Assembly (NCBI GenBank): GCA_037893245.1
Contig: JBAIAA010001538.1
Location: 1-64,000, forward strand
Direction of reading: 5' to 3'
DNA from: Crossaster papposus
Lineage: Eukaryota > Echinodermata > Asteroidea > Velatida > Solasteridae
Length of the DNA stretch: 64,000 nt
Shown: one piece after another, positions 10,976-22,080 of the stretch
Position numbering within the stretch: position 1 is the stretch's first letter
How the letters are laid out: each line of letters opens with the position of its first letter
Position numbers and translations under genes: made by a program
The notes under the pieces: model-generated
What the model saw: only the letters and a program-made list of their open reading frames with translations
What the model was told of the DNA's origin: nothing
Databases searched by the model: none

Positions 10976-12190
10976 ATCAGCAATATTGCCACAGTTGGTG
11001 ACTCAAATAGCAATTATAGTCAGCAAAATTGTCACAGTTTGTGACCCAAACAGAAAATATATTCAGCAATCTTGTCATAGTTGGTGACGCAAACAGCAAT
11101 TATATTCAGCAATATTGTCACAGTTGGTGACGCAAACAGTAATTATATTCAGCAACATTGTCACAGTTGGTGACGCAAATAGCAATTATATTCAGCAATA
11201 TTGTCACAGTTTGTGACGCAAACAGCAATCATATTCAGCAATATTGTCACAGTTGGTGACGCAAACAGCAATTATACTCAGCAACATTGTCACAGTTTGT
11301 GACGCAAACAGCAATCATATTCAGCAATATTGTCACGGGTTGTGACGCAAACAGCAATCATATTCAGCAATATTGTCACAGTTGGTGACGCAAACAGCAA
11401 TTATATTCAGCAATCTTGTCACAGTTGGTGACGCAACCAGCAATTATATTCAGCAACATTGTCACAGTTTGTGACGCAAACAGAAATCATATTCAGCAAT
11501 ATTGTCACAGGTTGTGACGCAAACAGCAATGATATTCAGCAATATTGTCACATTTGGTGACGCAAACAGCAATCATATTCAGCAATATTGTCACAGGTTG
11601 TGACGCAAACAGCAATCATATTCAGCAATATTGTCACAGTTGGTGACGTAAACAGCAATGATATTCAGCAATATTGTCACAGTTGGTGACGCAAACAGCG
11701 ATTATATACAGCAATATTGTCACAGTTGGTGACGCAAACAGCAATTAAATTCAGCAATACATGTATGGTCACATGTGGTGACGCAAACAGCAATTGTATT
11801 TAGCAATATTGTCACAGTTTGTGACGCAAACAGCAATTATATACAGCAATATTGTCACAGTTGGTGACGCAAACAGCAATTAAATTCAGCAATATTGTCA
11901 CAGTTTGTGACGCAAACAGCAATTATTTTTTGCAACTATTGTCACAGTTTGTGACGCAAACAGCAATTATATTCAGCAATACATGTATGGTCACATTTGG
12001 TGACGCAAACAGCAATTTAGCAATATTGTCACAGTTGGTGACGCAAACAGCAATTATATTCAGCACTATTGTCACAGTTTGTGACGCAAACGGCAATTAT
12101 ATTCAGCAATATCGTCACAGTTGGTGACGCAAACGGCAATTATATTCAGCAATATTGTCACAGTTTGTGACGCAAACAGCAATTAAATTT
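10976..12190 (+). repeat. 43-bp minisatellite, about 28 units
   Basis: The unit is close to CAGCAATATTGTCACAGTT followed by GGTGACGCAAACAGCAATTA. Successive GTCA words at 11117, 11160 and 11203 give a 43-bp period, and the span divided by the period gives about 28 units. Every unit contains the dyad GTCAC-n5-GTGAC. Units vary mainly between AGTTG and AGTTT in the dyad spacer. Shorter runs of the same unit occur at 7935-8140, 9235-9440 and 13115-13275. Confidence 0.9.
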
Positions 12191-12199
12191 AGCAATGAT

Positions 12200-13080
12200 G
12201 AAGTTCGTGACACAGATCTGCAATTACCATAATCCACTTACAAACTAGAAATCATCAAGCTAATGCACAATGTGTTTGGAGATAGCCACCTTACGAGTGC
12301 AGTACGCAATGAAAGTGCTAAGTAAAACGTTCAAAAGTGACACATAAGATGGTGCACCCCATCGGCGCGGCATACGTGTATCATAAATATATTTGGCCAT
12401 TAGGGGAAAACCATAGCAAATCGAAATCATCCTGGTGAACATGGAGTAATCGAAAAGCCGATTTATTATCCGAGTTGGCCATAACTGCACCCTGAGCAAA
12501 ATTGAATACCATCGCTATAGCTTCATCAAAACTTGTGTAATTGACGGCAGTGTTTGTCAACGTAAATTAGGAATAGGCGCATTAGCTAACGGCCCGGCTA
12601 CGCGGCCCAACTCGATTCTCGCGATCAATTTTTTAATTGCAACATAGCTGGGTGTTGAAGAGCAGACAGAGAATAACGAGCAGTGGAACTAACGCTAGGT
12701 CCTAAATAACTAAGTCGAAAGCCAAAGGCAAAGCCTTCCAGCAATATTTGCGCATCTTTAGTGCTACTGCTAGTGTAAACGCGCAAGAATGGTAACATAT
12801 TACTTAGGTTTACTGGTATTTGCCCTGGCCCGCTGGACTGACGATTGTCTAGACAGCGGGCTGCTGGGTGGCCGAATACCTGACAGGTGGAGCAATGGTG
12901 CGCAAACCGGGAATTGGGCCGGAGGCATTTTCCGCGATTAAAATCCTTGCACGGTTATTGTTGACCGCCGGCAATATTTGAGCAATTGGCGTGCCTGGCT
13001 AGGTTGGCGCAACAAGACAGTATATCAAAGCAAAAACCAAAAAGGCAGATGTCCACTGCTCAACTGATGTTACGCAATTA
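12200..13080. other. Element interior without recognised genes
   Basis: Unique-looking sequence inside the long element copy. Short open frames on both strands show no motif I recognise. The two small GC-rich patches have no clear pairing. Confidence 0.5.
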
Positions 13081-13930
13081 TCACAGTTTGTTCCCGTCCG
13101 AAGCTGATGTCGGGGAACAGCAATATTGTCACAGTCAGTGACGCAAACAGCAATTATATTCAGAAATATTGTCACAGTTTGTGACGCAAACAGCAATTAT
13201 ATTCAGCAATATTGTCACAGTTGGTTACGCAAACAGCAATTATATTTAGCAATATTGTCACAGTTGGTGACGCACGGCCAAATAGACTGAACACTAGTGG
13301 TAATAATTGGTTGAGGGGTTGATTCCTCAGCATTAATAGCCACACTAGACTTACCCGACTCCAAAGTCGTGGACGAGTCACCTCCGGACCGACCGATGGT
13401 GGATGGTGCAACAATTGGGCCTCCGTCGCTGCTGACAGGGCCTTTTTTTTGCCGTATCCAACGGCCGGGTATGCAATACCCGCTACCGTCGGTGCATCCC
13501 ATAGCTCGACTGAACTCGCATCGCGTCGACTGGCCACAGCATCCTGCCGAGAGGACGAACGATCAAGGCCGTCCTTGCGGCCGCTTGGCTCCATCCACCG
13601 GCCCAGAGGCATCCCGTCGCTTCGACCTGGCACGGGGCATATTTACGCCAATATTTGGCGAACTTATCGGCAAGAAAACATTAAATAATTTTTTTGCAAG
13701 ACGAAATTTCTACATCTAAACAGCTCGGCTGCTCGAACTAAAGTGAGACTGGCTGAGTGCTCGAATTGAGGTTATAGTATCAAGCCAAGACTGAACTAGT
13801 TCATATCCATAAATCAATCCGACCACAAGGGGAGTGACCTGAATTGACCAAACTCTAGTTCCGTCAAAGCCTTCCAAATTGTCCAGCGGGGATAAATCAT
13901 TTGAATCTTTAATTGCCTCAAACGTATTAT

Positions 13931-14674
13931 ATTGATAACAATGAAGTTATAGCAACAGATTCTACCAAATTCCTTGGATTATACATTGATAATAAATTAT
14001 CATGGAAGAATCATATTGATTACTTATGTAAAATTGTCTCCAAAAACATAGGCATTATTAATAGGCTAAAATTTTATTTCCCAAAAAATATTTTACTCAA
14101 CTTATACAATACCTTAATTCTGCTTTATATTAATTATGGGATCCTAGCTTGGGGAAATTCGGTACAGAGTTTGCTAAATCGAATTTTACTTCTTCAGAAA
14201 AAAGCTTTACGTATTATAAATTTTACAAGTTACCTAGCTCACACTGATTCACTTTTTCTTAAACACGAGACTCTAAAGGTTAGTGACATATATTACTTCC
14301 AGCTTGGAATTTGTATGTTTCAGGTAACTAAAAATGACTTACCAGCCTGCCTTATCTCAATGTTTACCCGAAATAGCAAAATTCATACTCATTTAACCCG
14401 TCAATCGGCACAATTTCACTTACCAATTGTTAGGACCAACCTTGCCAGTGAAAATATTAAATTTCAGGGAACAAAATTATGGAATTCGTTACATAAATCT
14501 CTACAAGATTTATTGTCTGCGTCAGTTTTTAAAAGTAAATACAAACAGTTATTTCTTAACCCTCGGAGGCACCACCTAAAAAATTTTTCAGGGAGGCACT
14601 ACGGGGATCCATCGGTAGGCATTTTATGTTGGAGGGTAAATAACTGTGTTGGGGGGGCCCAAATCTTGTTCTAA
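13931..14674 (+). CDS. LINE protein C-terminal part
   Basis: This continues the reverse-transcriptase protein after the inserted element: YIDNNEVIATDSTKFLGLYI, then SWKNHIDYLCKIVSKNIGI, YINYGILAWGNS and KALRIINF, the usual post-RT thumb and C-terminal region of CR1/L2-like LINEs. It ends at a TAA after the LNPRRHHLKNFSGRHYG region. The last residues (DPSVGILCWRVNNC...) are low in similarity to what I expect and may be specific to this family. Confidence 0.82.
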   Translation: MDNNEVIATDSTKFLGLYIDNKLSWKNHIDYLCKIVSKNIGIINRLKFYFPKNILLNLYNTLILLYINYGILAWGNSVQSLLNRILLLQKKALRIINFTSYLAHTDSLFLKHETLKVSDIYYFQLGICMFQVTKNDLPACLISMFTRNSKIHTHLTRQSAQFHLPIVRTNLASENIKFQGTKLWNSLHKSLQDLLSASVFKSKYKQLFLNPRRHHLKNFSGRHYGDPSVGILCWRVNNCVGGAQILF

Positions 14675-15755
14675 TGGTTTGAACAGATGGATATAAGGAC
14701 CCTGGACACACATATCAAAGATTTAAACATTCTGGCTATTTTATGTATTTTTTTAAGGACATCCATTGCAAGCATGTAAACATTGAAATCAGTATTGCGC
14801 AATACATACATGAAACAGCAATAGAATACACACTGTACAAATAAAAACGACCAACAGCTCTAACTACCCCCCAGGGGATGTCTGGGTCACAGCTGTGTTT
14901 GTTATCTACCCCAAGGCCGCTCAAAGAGATGTCAGAGACTTTTGTTGACGGCGGCTATACACAAAGGGATCAGATTTCGATTTGTTTGCACAACTCTATG
15001 GCTTTTGGCCAAAACCATTATTTTGAAGGGATGGTTTTTTTTTTTTCACCCCCTGAATGACCTCCTGGGTTAGAATTTTTTTCCCAGTCCATTCAGCAGG
15101 GTCTAGGGATAGATGAAAAAAAAAGGACAGCTCCATTGACTGAAAAAAAAAAAAAATATAAACAAACACATAGTTTTTGTCCACCCTTTGGAGGCTGGCC
15201 GTTTGACTGAGGGTTAAGAAATACAAGGAATGTTCATAGATTTTCTTTTTCAAAACAGCTATATTTTAATTGAATTACGTATTTGGTTTTTCTCCCAACA
15301 CAACATGATATACAATTGGTACAAGATAATCTTTAGATTTTTGTTTTATGTGTGTGTGTGTTTTTATGTAGACGTGCACATATCCTTTATTATTATTCAA
15401 GTATTATTACCTATTTTCTTCAAATAACCCAGCTTATCATCAATGTAAATTTATTATTTTGTTTTAATCCCCCTCGGTTCATCTCTTTATTTGTCTTTTT
15501 TTTTTTTTTTTTTTTTTAGTTTGTTTGTGTATTTATTTAAAATTGTGTTATGTGTTATTTGTACACAGGGGACGGACTCGCACTCGACAAGCTTTGCTTC
15601 TTGTGGGTCCCCTCCATCCGTGATTTATTTTTATTATCTTCACGATAGTATTTCATTAATGTTAACTTGTATTATGCTGTGAAAAGTGATTGATTATGTA
15701 TTTAGTTCTTTGATGGGATGGAAATAAAGTCAATTCAATTCAATTCAATTCAACT
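14675..15755 (+). other. LINE 3' untranslated region and tail
   Basis: Non-coding sequence ending GGAAATAAAG followed by five to six TCAAT repeats. It contains several homopolymer runs (for example 15031-15045, 15498-15520) and no second open frame of note. Part of 14640-15560 could be a separate insertion, but no ends are visible. Confidence 0.6.
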
Positions 15756-16098
15756 AGTATCATTTTAGCCATCCACTACAGCACAGTGCACGAAACAGGT
15801 AACAGCCGTTGACTTTGCTCAACAATGGCTACTTGCATTTGAATCGGCGAACATTGCTCCACATTTTGAGGCCTGATTTTCTCATTTTTTTGAAAGGTAA
15901 GAACACACTGATACCGTTAGTGTCTTTCTTGATCCTTAGTGCCTACTGGGGACAAGCAGCATTTTTGTAAGTGGCCGTTTTCCGTGACATTTTGGGGGAT
16001 AAGTGTGGAAGGTCATGTGGGATCGATGTGCAGACATTTTGTACAGCGATCCAAAGGGGTGCTCTGCGATGTCACAGGTCATTTTACAAAATCGTTCT
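15756..16098 (+). repeat. Left edge of duplicated unit B
   Basis: 15834-16058 matches 151-375 of unit A. Just before it (about 15797-15825) the words GGTAACAGCCGTTGACTTTGC resemble CAGTTAACAGCCATTGACATTGC at 23298-23322. The repeat junction therefore seems to fall a short way beyond the SINE in the oxidoreductase intron. Confidence 0.6.
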
Positions 16099-16106
16099 AC
16101 CAAATA

Positions 16107-17450
16107 TGGTGGCCCTGAAGGGACTACGCAGATCGTGAATATTGACGTCAATATTCACGACAAATTTCACGACTTTCCTCAAAGTCGCGAATATTGACGT
16201 CAAATTTGACGTCAATATTCACGACTTTCCCAAAAAGTCGCGAATATTGACGTCAAATTTGACGTCGTTATTCGCGTCAAATTTCACGACTTTCCCCGAA
16301 AATCGCGAATATTGACGTCAATATTCGCGACAAAATTCACGACTTTCCTCAAAGTCGCGAATATTGACGTCAATATTGACGTCAATATTCACGACTTTCC
16401 CAAAAAGTCGCGAATATTGACGTCAAATTTGACGTCAATATTCACGACTTTCCCCAAAAGTCGCGAATATTGACGTCAAATTTGACGTCAATATTCGCCA
16501 CTTGCCCCCAAAGTCGCAAATATTTTGACGCGAATTTTTTTCCAGCAAGCTAGGTTTTGGCTAGTCTTGTTCCGGGGCGATCCGGCGATCGCGAATTTAT
16601 TTCTATAAAATTATATTTTTCGGAATAATTACAGGATATCTAGCGCGATCAATTTGCTGGATGCCTAGAATCATAATTTACCTTCAAATTTACCTTTAAG
16701 TTCAGTTCACGAGATTTGTAAGCATTTATCACTTCGGTCACGTCAGTGTAGAACTAATACACAGGTATAACTGCGTGCAGAACACATGCTGTAAAGGGAT
16801 ATCCTTTTACAAATCAAGTGCTCAGCAGTGCCATGTCAAATTTTACCTTTAATATTTTTGATGTCTGCAAATGGTGTATCCTACCTTTAAGTTCAGTTCA
16901 CGAGATTTGTTTCTGAACTTGAAACAAATCCACTGATCTCTCGTGACAATCGAGGGCGCCCTCAATAAGCCCGTTTTCTGAGTATGGATGATCGACGAAC
17001 GGACGGCGCGCCCCGGACAAATGAAAAACTCAGTCTTGGAGCAAGACTAGCCAAAACCTAGCTAGTTGAAAACAATTCGCGTCAAAATATTTGCGACTTT
17101 GGGGGCAAGTCGCAAATATTGACGTCAAATTTGACGTCAATATTCGCGACTTTTGGGGAAAGTCGTGAATATTGACGTCAATATTGACGTCAATATTCGC
17201 GACTTTGAGGAAAGTCGTGAATTTTGTCGCGAATATTGACGTCAATATTCGCGACTTTCGGGGAAAGTCGTGAAATTTGACGCGAATATCGACGTCAAAT
17301 TAGACGTCAATATTCGCGACTTTTTGGGAAAGTCGTGAATATTGACGTCAAATTTGACGTCAATATTCGCGACTTTGAGGAAAGTCGTGAAATTTGTCGT
17401 GGATATTGACGTCAATATTCACGATCTGCGTAGTCCCTTCAGGGCCACCA
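16107..17450. mobile_element. Foldback element with long palindrome-rich arms
   Basis: Flanked by TA on both sides, it begins TGGTGGCCCTGAAGGGACTA and ends in the complement. Arms of about 400-450 bp (16107-16558 and 17045-17450) are built from short units mixing TCGCGAATATTGACGTCAA, AAATTTGACGTCAATATTC and ACGACTTTCC, each itself palindromic. The spacer (16560-17045) contains fragments of the TTAA MITE family. Unit A lacks the element, so it entered after the duplication. Confidence 0.85.
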
Positions 17451-17478
17451 TAACCAAACATAGTTGATACTGATAGCC

Positions 17479-19593
17479 TAAAAATCTCAAAAAATCCAAG
17501 TGGTGGAAATATGACTAATTTGCATAAATCGTTAATCCCTGCCGCGTAATATATTTATTCCTATATTTGTGTATAATAATTATTATAATTTTTTTGACAA
17601 GTTTATTTTGGTGATTCTACTTACATATTCTTACTTCAATAAAATGTTTTAAAGCATATAAGTGACTGAATAATTATGTGAACATAGTAATTATCCAAAA
17701 TGACAACTTCATGAACCCATAAACGTGCGCACATTACACTGTCTCCAGATATCATCAAGTAGTCAGTATTGGTGAGCTTCAAATTCACTTTTTATGGACA
17801 CACCATTTTCCCCAGTTTTTGTTTGCTGGGCTAAGTATCACAATGTTATCATTGTTCATATGATTTTCCATAAGGTTTTAATATGTTAACTGTGCCAGTA
17901 AGCAACTTGGTGAATTTGTAGACCCAATAATTGGGGCGTTTTCACTCCTTTTTCGAATTTTTGATTTTGTCTGTCGTTCTACGCCCCAACCGTTGTAAAG
18001 CATTGTGCCAATTAAAAAAGAAAACATGCCAAATACTTGACAATGTATATTGGAAAGCGCACACTGGCTTCTATACATGTTAAAGAAGAACTGTTATGGC
18101 TTTATTCGTACTCATGGTTATTTGGGGTTGCAAATCCGAGCAATTTTGACCAGCTTTTCAAAACAATGATGCCTATAAACGTCCGGTCTATATAAACTAC
18201 ATAGACGTCCCGACAGCACCCGACTCACATAAAGAGCACACTATGCTAAGACGGGGGACACGACAATGGCTTTTCGAGCGACCACCAACGACTGTTTTAT
18301 GGTGCAAGAGCGCAGGCTTGCATCGTTGCACTGTATAGCGCGCATGCGTGTGCGCGCGTAGCGGTACTTGTACAAAATAATGCAAATTCGTATTGAACCG
18401 GGCTGATTGCTGGCACACGATCAGGGGCCAATTTCACGGAGCTGCTAAGCACAAAAATTTGCTTAGCATGAAAATGTGTCCTTGGTCAAAACAAGGTTAC
18501 AGACCAAATTTTAACGTGATCTTTATTGTTTTTGATTGATAATCAGCTGTTTTTTTGCTTATCATGAAAAACACGTAGAATTTTGGCTGATAACTTGTTT
18601 TTAATGAGCAAGATGTTTTTGTGCTAAGCAAATTTTTGTGCTTAGCAGATCCGTGAAATTGGCCCCTGATCACATGCCAGCAATCAGCCCGGTTCAATAC
18701 GAATTTGCATTATTTTGTACAAGTACCGCTAGTACGCGCGCACACGCATGCGCGCTATACAGTGCAGCGATGCAAGCCTGCACTCTTGCACCATAAAACA
18801 GTCGTTGGTGGTCGCTCGAAAAGCCATTGTCGTGTCCCCCGTTTTCGCATAGTGTGCTCTTTATGTGAGCCGGGTGCTGTCGGGACGTCTATGTAGTTTA
18901 TATAGACCGGACGTTTATAGGCATCATTGTTTTGAAAAGCTGGTCAAAATTGCTCGGATTTGCAACCCCAAATAACCGTGAGTACGAATAAAGCCATAAC
19001 AGTTCTTCTTTAACATGTATAGAAGCCAGTGTGCGCTTTCCAATATACATTGTCAAGTATTTGGCATGTTTTTGGCAACTTTTGTGGTCACAACTTCTTT
19101 TTTAATTGGCACAATGCTTTACAACGGTTGGGGCGTAGAACGACAGACAAAATCAAAAATTCGAAAAAGGAGTGAAAACGCCCCAATTATTGGGTCTACA
19201 AATTCACCAAGTTGCTTACTGGCACAGTTAACATATTAAAACCTTATGGAAAATCATATGAACAATGATAACATTGTGATATTTAGCCCAGCAAACAAAA
19301 ACTGGGGAAAATGGTGTGTCCATAAATTGGGCGAAAATGTAGTTAAAGGGTTGCCTAACATGGGAGACTTGAACAAGTTTAAGGAAATCCCCACAATTAG
19401 TATTCAGTCACTTATATGCTTTAGAAAATGTTATTGAAGTAAGAATATGTAAGTAGAATCACCAAAATAAACTTTTCAAAAAAATAATAATAATAATTAT
19501 ACCCAAACTTAGAAATAAACATATTACGTGGCAGGGATTAACGATTTATGCAAATTATCCAATTTCCACCACTTGGATTTTTTGAGATTTTTA
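17479..19593. repeat. About 2.1-kb palindrome centred on a MITE
   Basis: Left arm 17479-18418 and right arm 18672-19593 are inverted copies, including the same words around GGTTGGGGCGTAGAACGACA and AATACATTGTCAAGTATTTG. The arms disagree over about 100-150 bases in the outer half (left 17700-17800, right about 19330-19400). Unit A holds only the outer part of the right arm in direct orientation (661-825). Short open frames in the arms are mirror images and not gene-like. Confidence 0.85.
18423..18667. mobile_element. MITE with AGGGGCCAATTTCAC ends
   Basis: The inverted ends AGGGGCCAATTTCACGGAG and CTGCTAAGCACAAAAATTTG are mirrored at the right. The element is 245 bp, non-coding and flanked by GATC on both sides. 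It is the exact centre of the large palindrome. A related end fragment lies at 32238-32298. Confidence 0.85.
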
Positions 19594-20091
19594 GTATGTC
19601 ATTCTAGGGACCTTATAGAAGTGCACTGTGGTGAACAATATTATATTGCAATTTGTGTGAGGTCAAAACTTATTTTCCTTGGACTATTATTGTGATTTGG
19701 AATAATACATGGAGGAGTGGTTTATGACCAATCAGGGTATTGCAAAGGACATTTTGTTATGAGGCGCTAGCTCCACGCGTTATGTACGTGCCCAAACCGC
19801 TATAAAAGACGAGCCAAATCAGTGCTCGGGGTTCAGAGATTCAGATCGATGTTCAGGTCGTGACTGGTTCTGGCCCGGTAGACCTAGTACACGGAGCGCG
19901 TCTTACTCGACGTTCGATTGCAATACACATTGACGCTCCGTCTCATTGTTACACACATAGACATTCAGTTTATGCACATTGGAAGCATCGAACAGATAAT
20001 AAAACTGTTATTATTCTTTGAAGCCACAGCATGATCTCTCCAGTCTCTTTAGTCATTTAGTACTTGTACCAGTATTTTCACGCCCGTTACA
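19448..20091 (+). mobile_element. LTR-like solo element, copy in unit B
   Basis: The same sequence as 676-1344 with TATAAAAG at 19801-19808, CCAAT upstream and AATAAA at 19998-20003. It is 25 bp shorter because of one indel between two ATT words. Its first part also belongs to the right arm of the palindrome. It reached this place through the segmental duplication rather than by separate insertion. It is a fossil with no internal region. Confidence 0.42.
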
Positions 20092-20225
20092 ATATATAAG
20101 TTTATAACACCTCACCCATGCCATGGAGGTTTCCTACCTCCATGCCTCACCCAAAGATTCTGCTTGGTTTTAATACTTTAAAATTATAATCTAAATACAG
20201 TTTAAATGAACTTTTATTTCAATCC

Positions 20226-21041
20226 TACGGAAGCCCGTTAGGGCCAGGTACCTCTTTCTCTTTCACAGAGGTTCGTTTCTCTTTCACAGAGGTTCGTTTC
20301 TCTTTCACAGAGGTTCGTTTCTCTTTCACAGAGGTTCGTTTCTCTTTCGCGGTGGTGCGTTTCTCTTTCAGAACGTGTGTCTCTCTCTTTCAAGGGGCAA
20401 GTCCATTTTTCACAGGGGTGCATTTATCATGTATTGCGATTAAGTCGCGGCCGCGAGTTAGTATGTCGCGGCCGCGACTTACTAACTCGCGGCCGCGACT
20501 TATTATGTCGCGGCCGCGACTTAATTATGTCGCGGCCGCGACTTACTAACTCGCGGCCGCGACTTAATTATGTCGCGGCCGCGACTTACTAACTCGCGGC
20601 CGCGACTTAATTATGTCGCGGCCGCGACTTAATTATGTCGCGGCCGCGACTTATTATGTCGCGGCCGCGACTTAATTATGTCGCGGCCGCGACTTAATTA
20701 TGTCGCGGCCGCGACTTATTATGTCGCGGCCGCGACTTAATTATGTCGCGGCCGCGAGTTAGTAAGTCGCGGCCGCGACATAATTAAGTCGCGGCCGCGA
20801 CATAATTAAGTCGCGGCCGCGACATAATAAGTCGCGGCCGCGACATACTAACTCGCGGCCGCGACTTAATCGCAATACATGATAAATGCACCCCTGTGAA
20901 AAATGGACTTGCCCCTTGAAAGAGAGAGACACACGTTCTGAAAGAGAAACGCACCACCGCGAAAGAGAAACGAACCTCTGTGAAAGAGAAACGAACCTCT
21001 GTGAAAGAGAAAGAGGTACCTGGCCCTAACGGGCTTCCGTA
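20226..21041. mobile_element. Foldback element with NotI-site array
   Basis: It begins TACGGAAGCCCGTTAGGG and ends with the complement, flanked by a perfect 6-bp target duplication CAATCC (20220-20225 and 21042-21047). Each arm has repeated TTTCTCTTTCACAGAGGTTCG units (more on the left). The middle, 20452-20871, is an array of GTCGCGGCCGCGAC palindromes separated by TTA, TTAATTAT or TTACTAAC. Unit A keeps the empty site TTTCAATCCAGC near 2728-2740. Confidence 0.92.
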
Positions 21042-21716
21042 CAATCCAGCTCCGTAGCGCTGGCTCTTTGGAACAATACGCGCTACGCTCAATGCTCTAC
21101 GCTGTACGCGCACATCAGCATACATTTACACACAAATACTGCGCCATGGGTACTACTTTGGTTGCTAATGGTATAGTACCATGGTTGCTACGGGTATAGT
21201 ACTTTTGGTCGTGCACAGAAAGATAGTTGAAAATAGAAAATACCATGTGACTAGCTCTCGGTCAATCAAGACACAGTCTGTGGGTATACTCATGCATTTT
21301 CATGCAACCGAAAAAATATATGATGGTTAAATGGTATAAATTGTATACAGGAACAAGAAAAATTGTCAAAAATGACCCTATGTACAGATCACCCCGTACA
21401 TATCAACTTAATACTTTTCTTATCAGGACGACCTACGACTTTTCCGTTTACATTTTGTATTTACCTGACTTTTTCTGTTTGTGTTTTCTATTCATGTAAT
21501 TTAGTGTCATACTACTAGCTGTACGTGATAACCCCATCGTTTGTCAGTCATGTCTGCAACTGCAACCAAGGTATTTGACGTTTGTGTCGTCGGGGCAGGT
21601 TTGTGGGGCAGTGCAACCGCCAAATATTGCTCAGAGTGGCCTGGTATCTTGGTTTGCCTTATTGGACCCAGCGAACCAGTCACGAAGAGGTATGATTTTT
21701 GTTTTTCACTCGGGAT

Positions 21717-22080
21717 TTAAAGGTAGGATACACCATTTGCGAAATCGCAACATTTTACTACCGAATTATTAGGAAATATCTTACTTATTTGTAGGTAAAT
21801 AATGATTGTAGGCATCCAGCAAATAGATTGTGCTAGATATCCTTTAATTTTTCTGAAAAATTGAATTATATATATTAAAAAAACAGGAACAATATAAGAA
21901 CTACTGCCTTGCGCCGGTTGAAAACGAGTATTGTTTTTCTTGCTTTTCTCAGCATCCATGATTGTAAAACTCCGGACAAGTCAGTTAAACAATGTTTACT
22001 ATAAAATACAACCCCCAAAATTTACCTATTCTTGATAATTCAAGCAATTACTGATGTATCCTACCTTTAAAATCTTTTGA
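21717..22080. mobile_element. TTAA-flanked MITE, copy 2
   Basis: Same intron position as copy 1 in unit A, with ends AAAGGTAGGATACACCATT and GATGTATCCTACCTTT and TTAA on both sides. A deletion has removed part of the right end. Confidence 0.72.

Larger units (their letters stand above)
7703..13926. mobile_element. Tandem minisatellite-bearing element in the LINE; tyrosine-recombinase type suspected
   Basis: The element consists of two head-to-tail copies, 7703-8997 and 9002-13926. Both begin CCCCACATGTGACAAGACC and end TTGCCTCAAACGTA, joined by the 4-base word TAAT. The ends are not simple inverted repeats. Subterminal inverted words occur at both ends (CGAGCACTCG and GGCCGAGCAGCCG on the left, CGGCTGCTCG and GAGTGCTCG on the right). 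The longer copy holds tandem repeats, a tyrosine-recombinase-like peptide and a GTND-type hydrolase motif, all on the minus strand. The 4-base flanks and tandem copies fit integration of a circle by a Crypton- or DIRS/Ngaro-type recombinase. A Helentron-like non-autonomous element is the main alternative. It is an inactive remnant. Confidence 0.55.
9002..13926. mobile_element. Long copy of the tandem element
   Basis: The same ends enclose a longer middle: about 9800-10300 (hydrolase-like remnant), 10395-10975 (about 200-bp tandem repeats), 10976-12190 (43-bp minisatellite), 12200-13080 (no recognisable feature), 13090-13275 (more 43-bp units), 13280-13690 (GC-rich, unrecognised) and the shared right end. 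The near identity of its ends with the short copy suggests a single integration event or very recent tandem formation. Confidence 0.7.
4932..15755 (+). mobile_element. Jockey-superfamily LINE with PHD finger, interrupted
   Basis: A CR1/L2-like non-LTR retrotransposon. After a short 5' region it encodes a PHD finger, an APE-type endonuclease and a reverse transcriptase. It then has a long 3' UTR ending GGAAATAAAG followed by (TCAAT)n at about 15728-15755. A 6.2-kb element (7703-13926) splits the reverse-transcriptase C-terminus. The LINE occupies the boundary between duplicated units A and B. It appears to have inserted at the SINE tail, although I found no clean target duplication. Confidence 0.82.

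Noticed and set aside
10976-12190. CRISPR-like array
   Set aside because: Units are contiguous near-identical 43-bp repeats without unique spacers, in a eukaryotic genome.
13172-13719. Overlapping GC-rich open frames on both strands (95-153 codons)
   Set aside because: No recognised family; the composition alone keeps several frames open. Possibly element-derived but not supportable as a gene.
18705-19239. Mirror-image open frames in the palindrome arms
   Set aside because: Each frame appears on both arms in opposite orientation with no protein motif; they follow from the inverted duplication.
20238-21125. Open frames rich in SRPRL or RERETNLCE repeats
   Set aside because: Translations of the foldback's tandem units; perfectly periodic DNA explains them.
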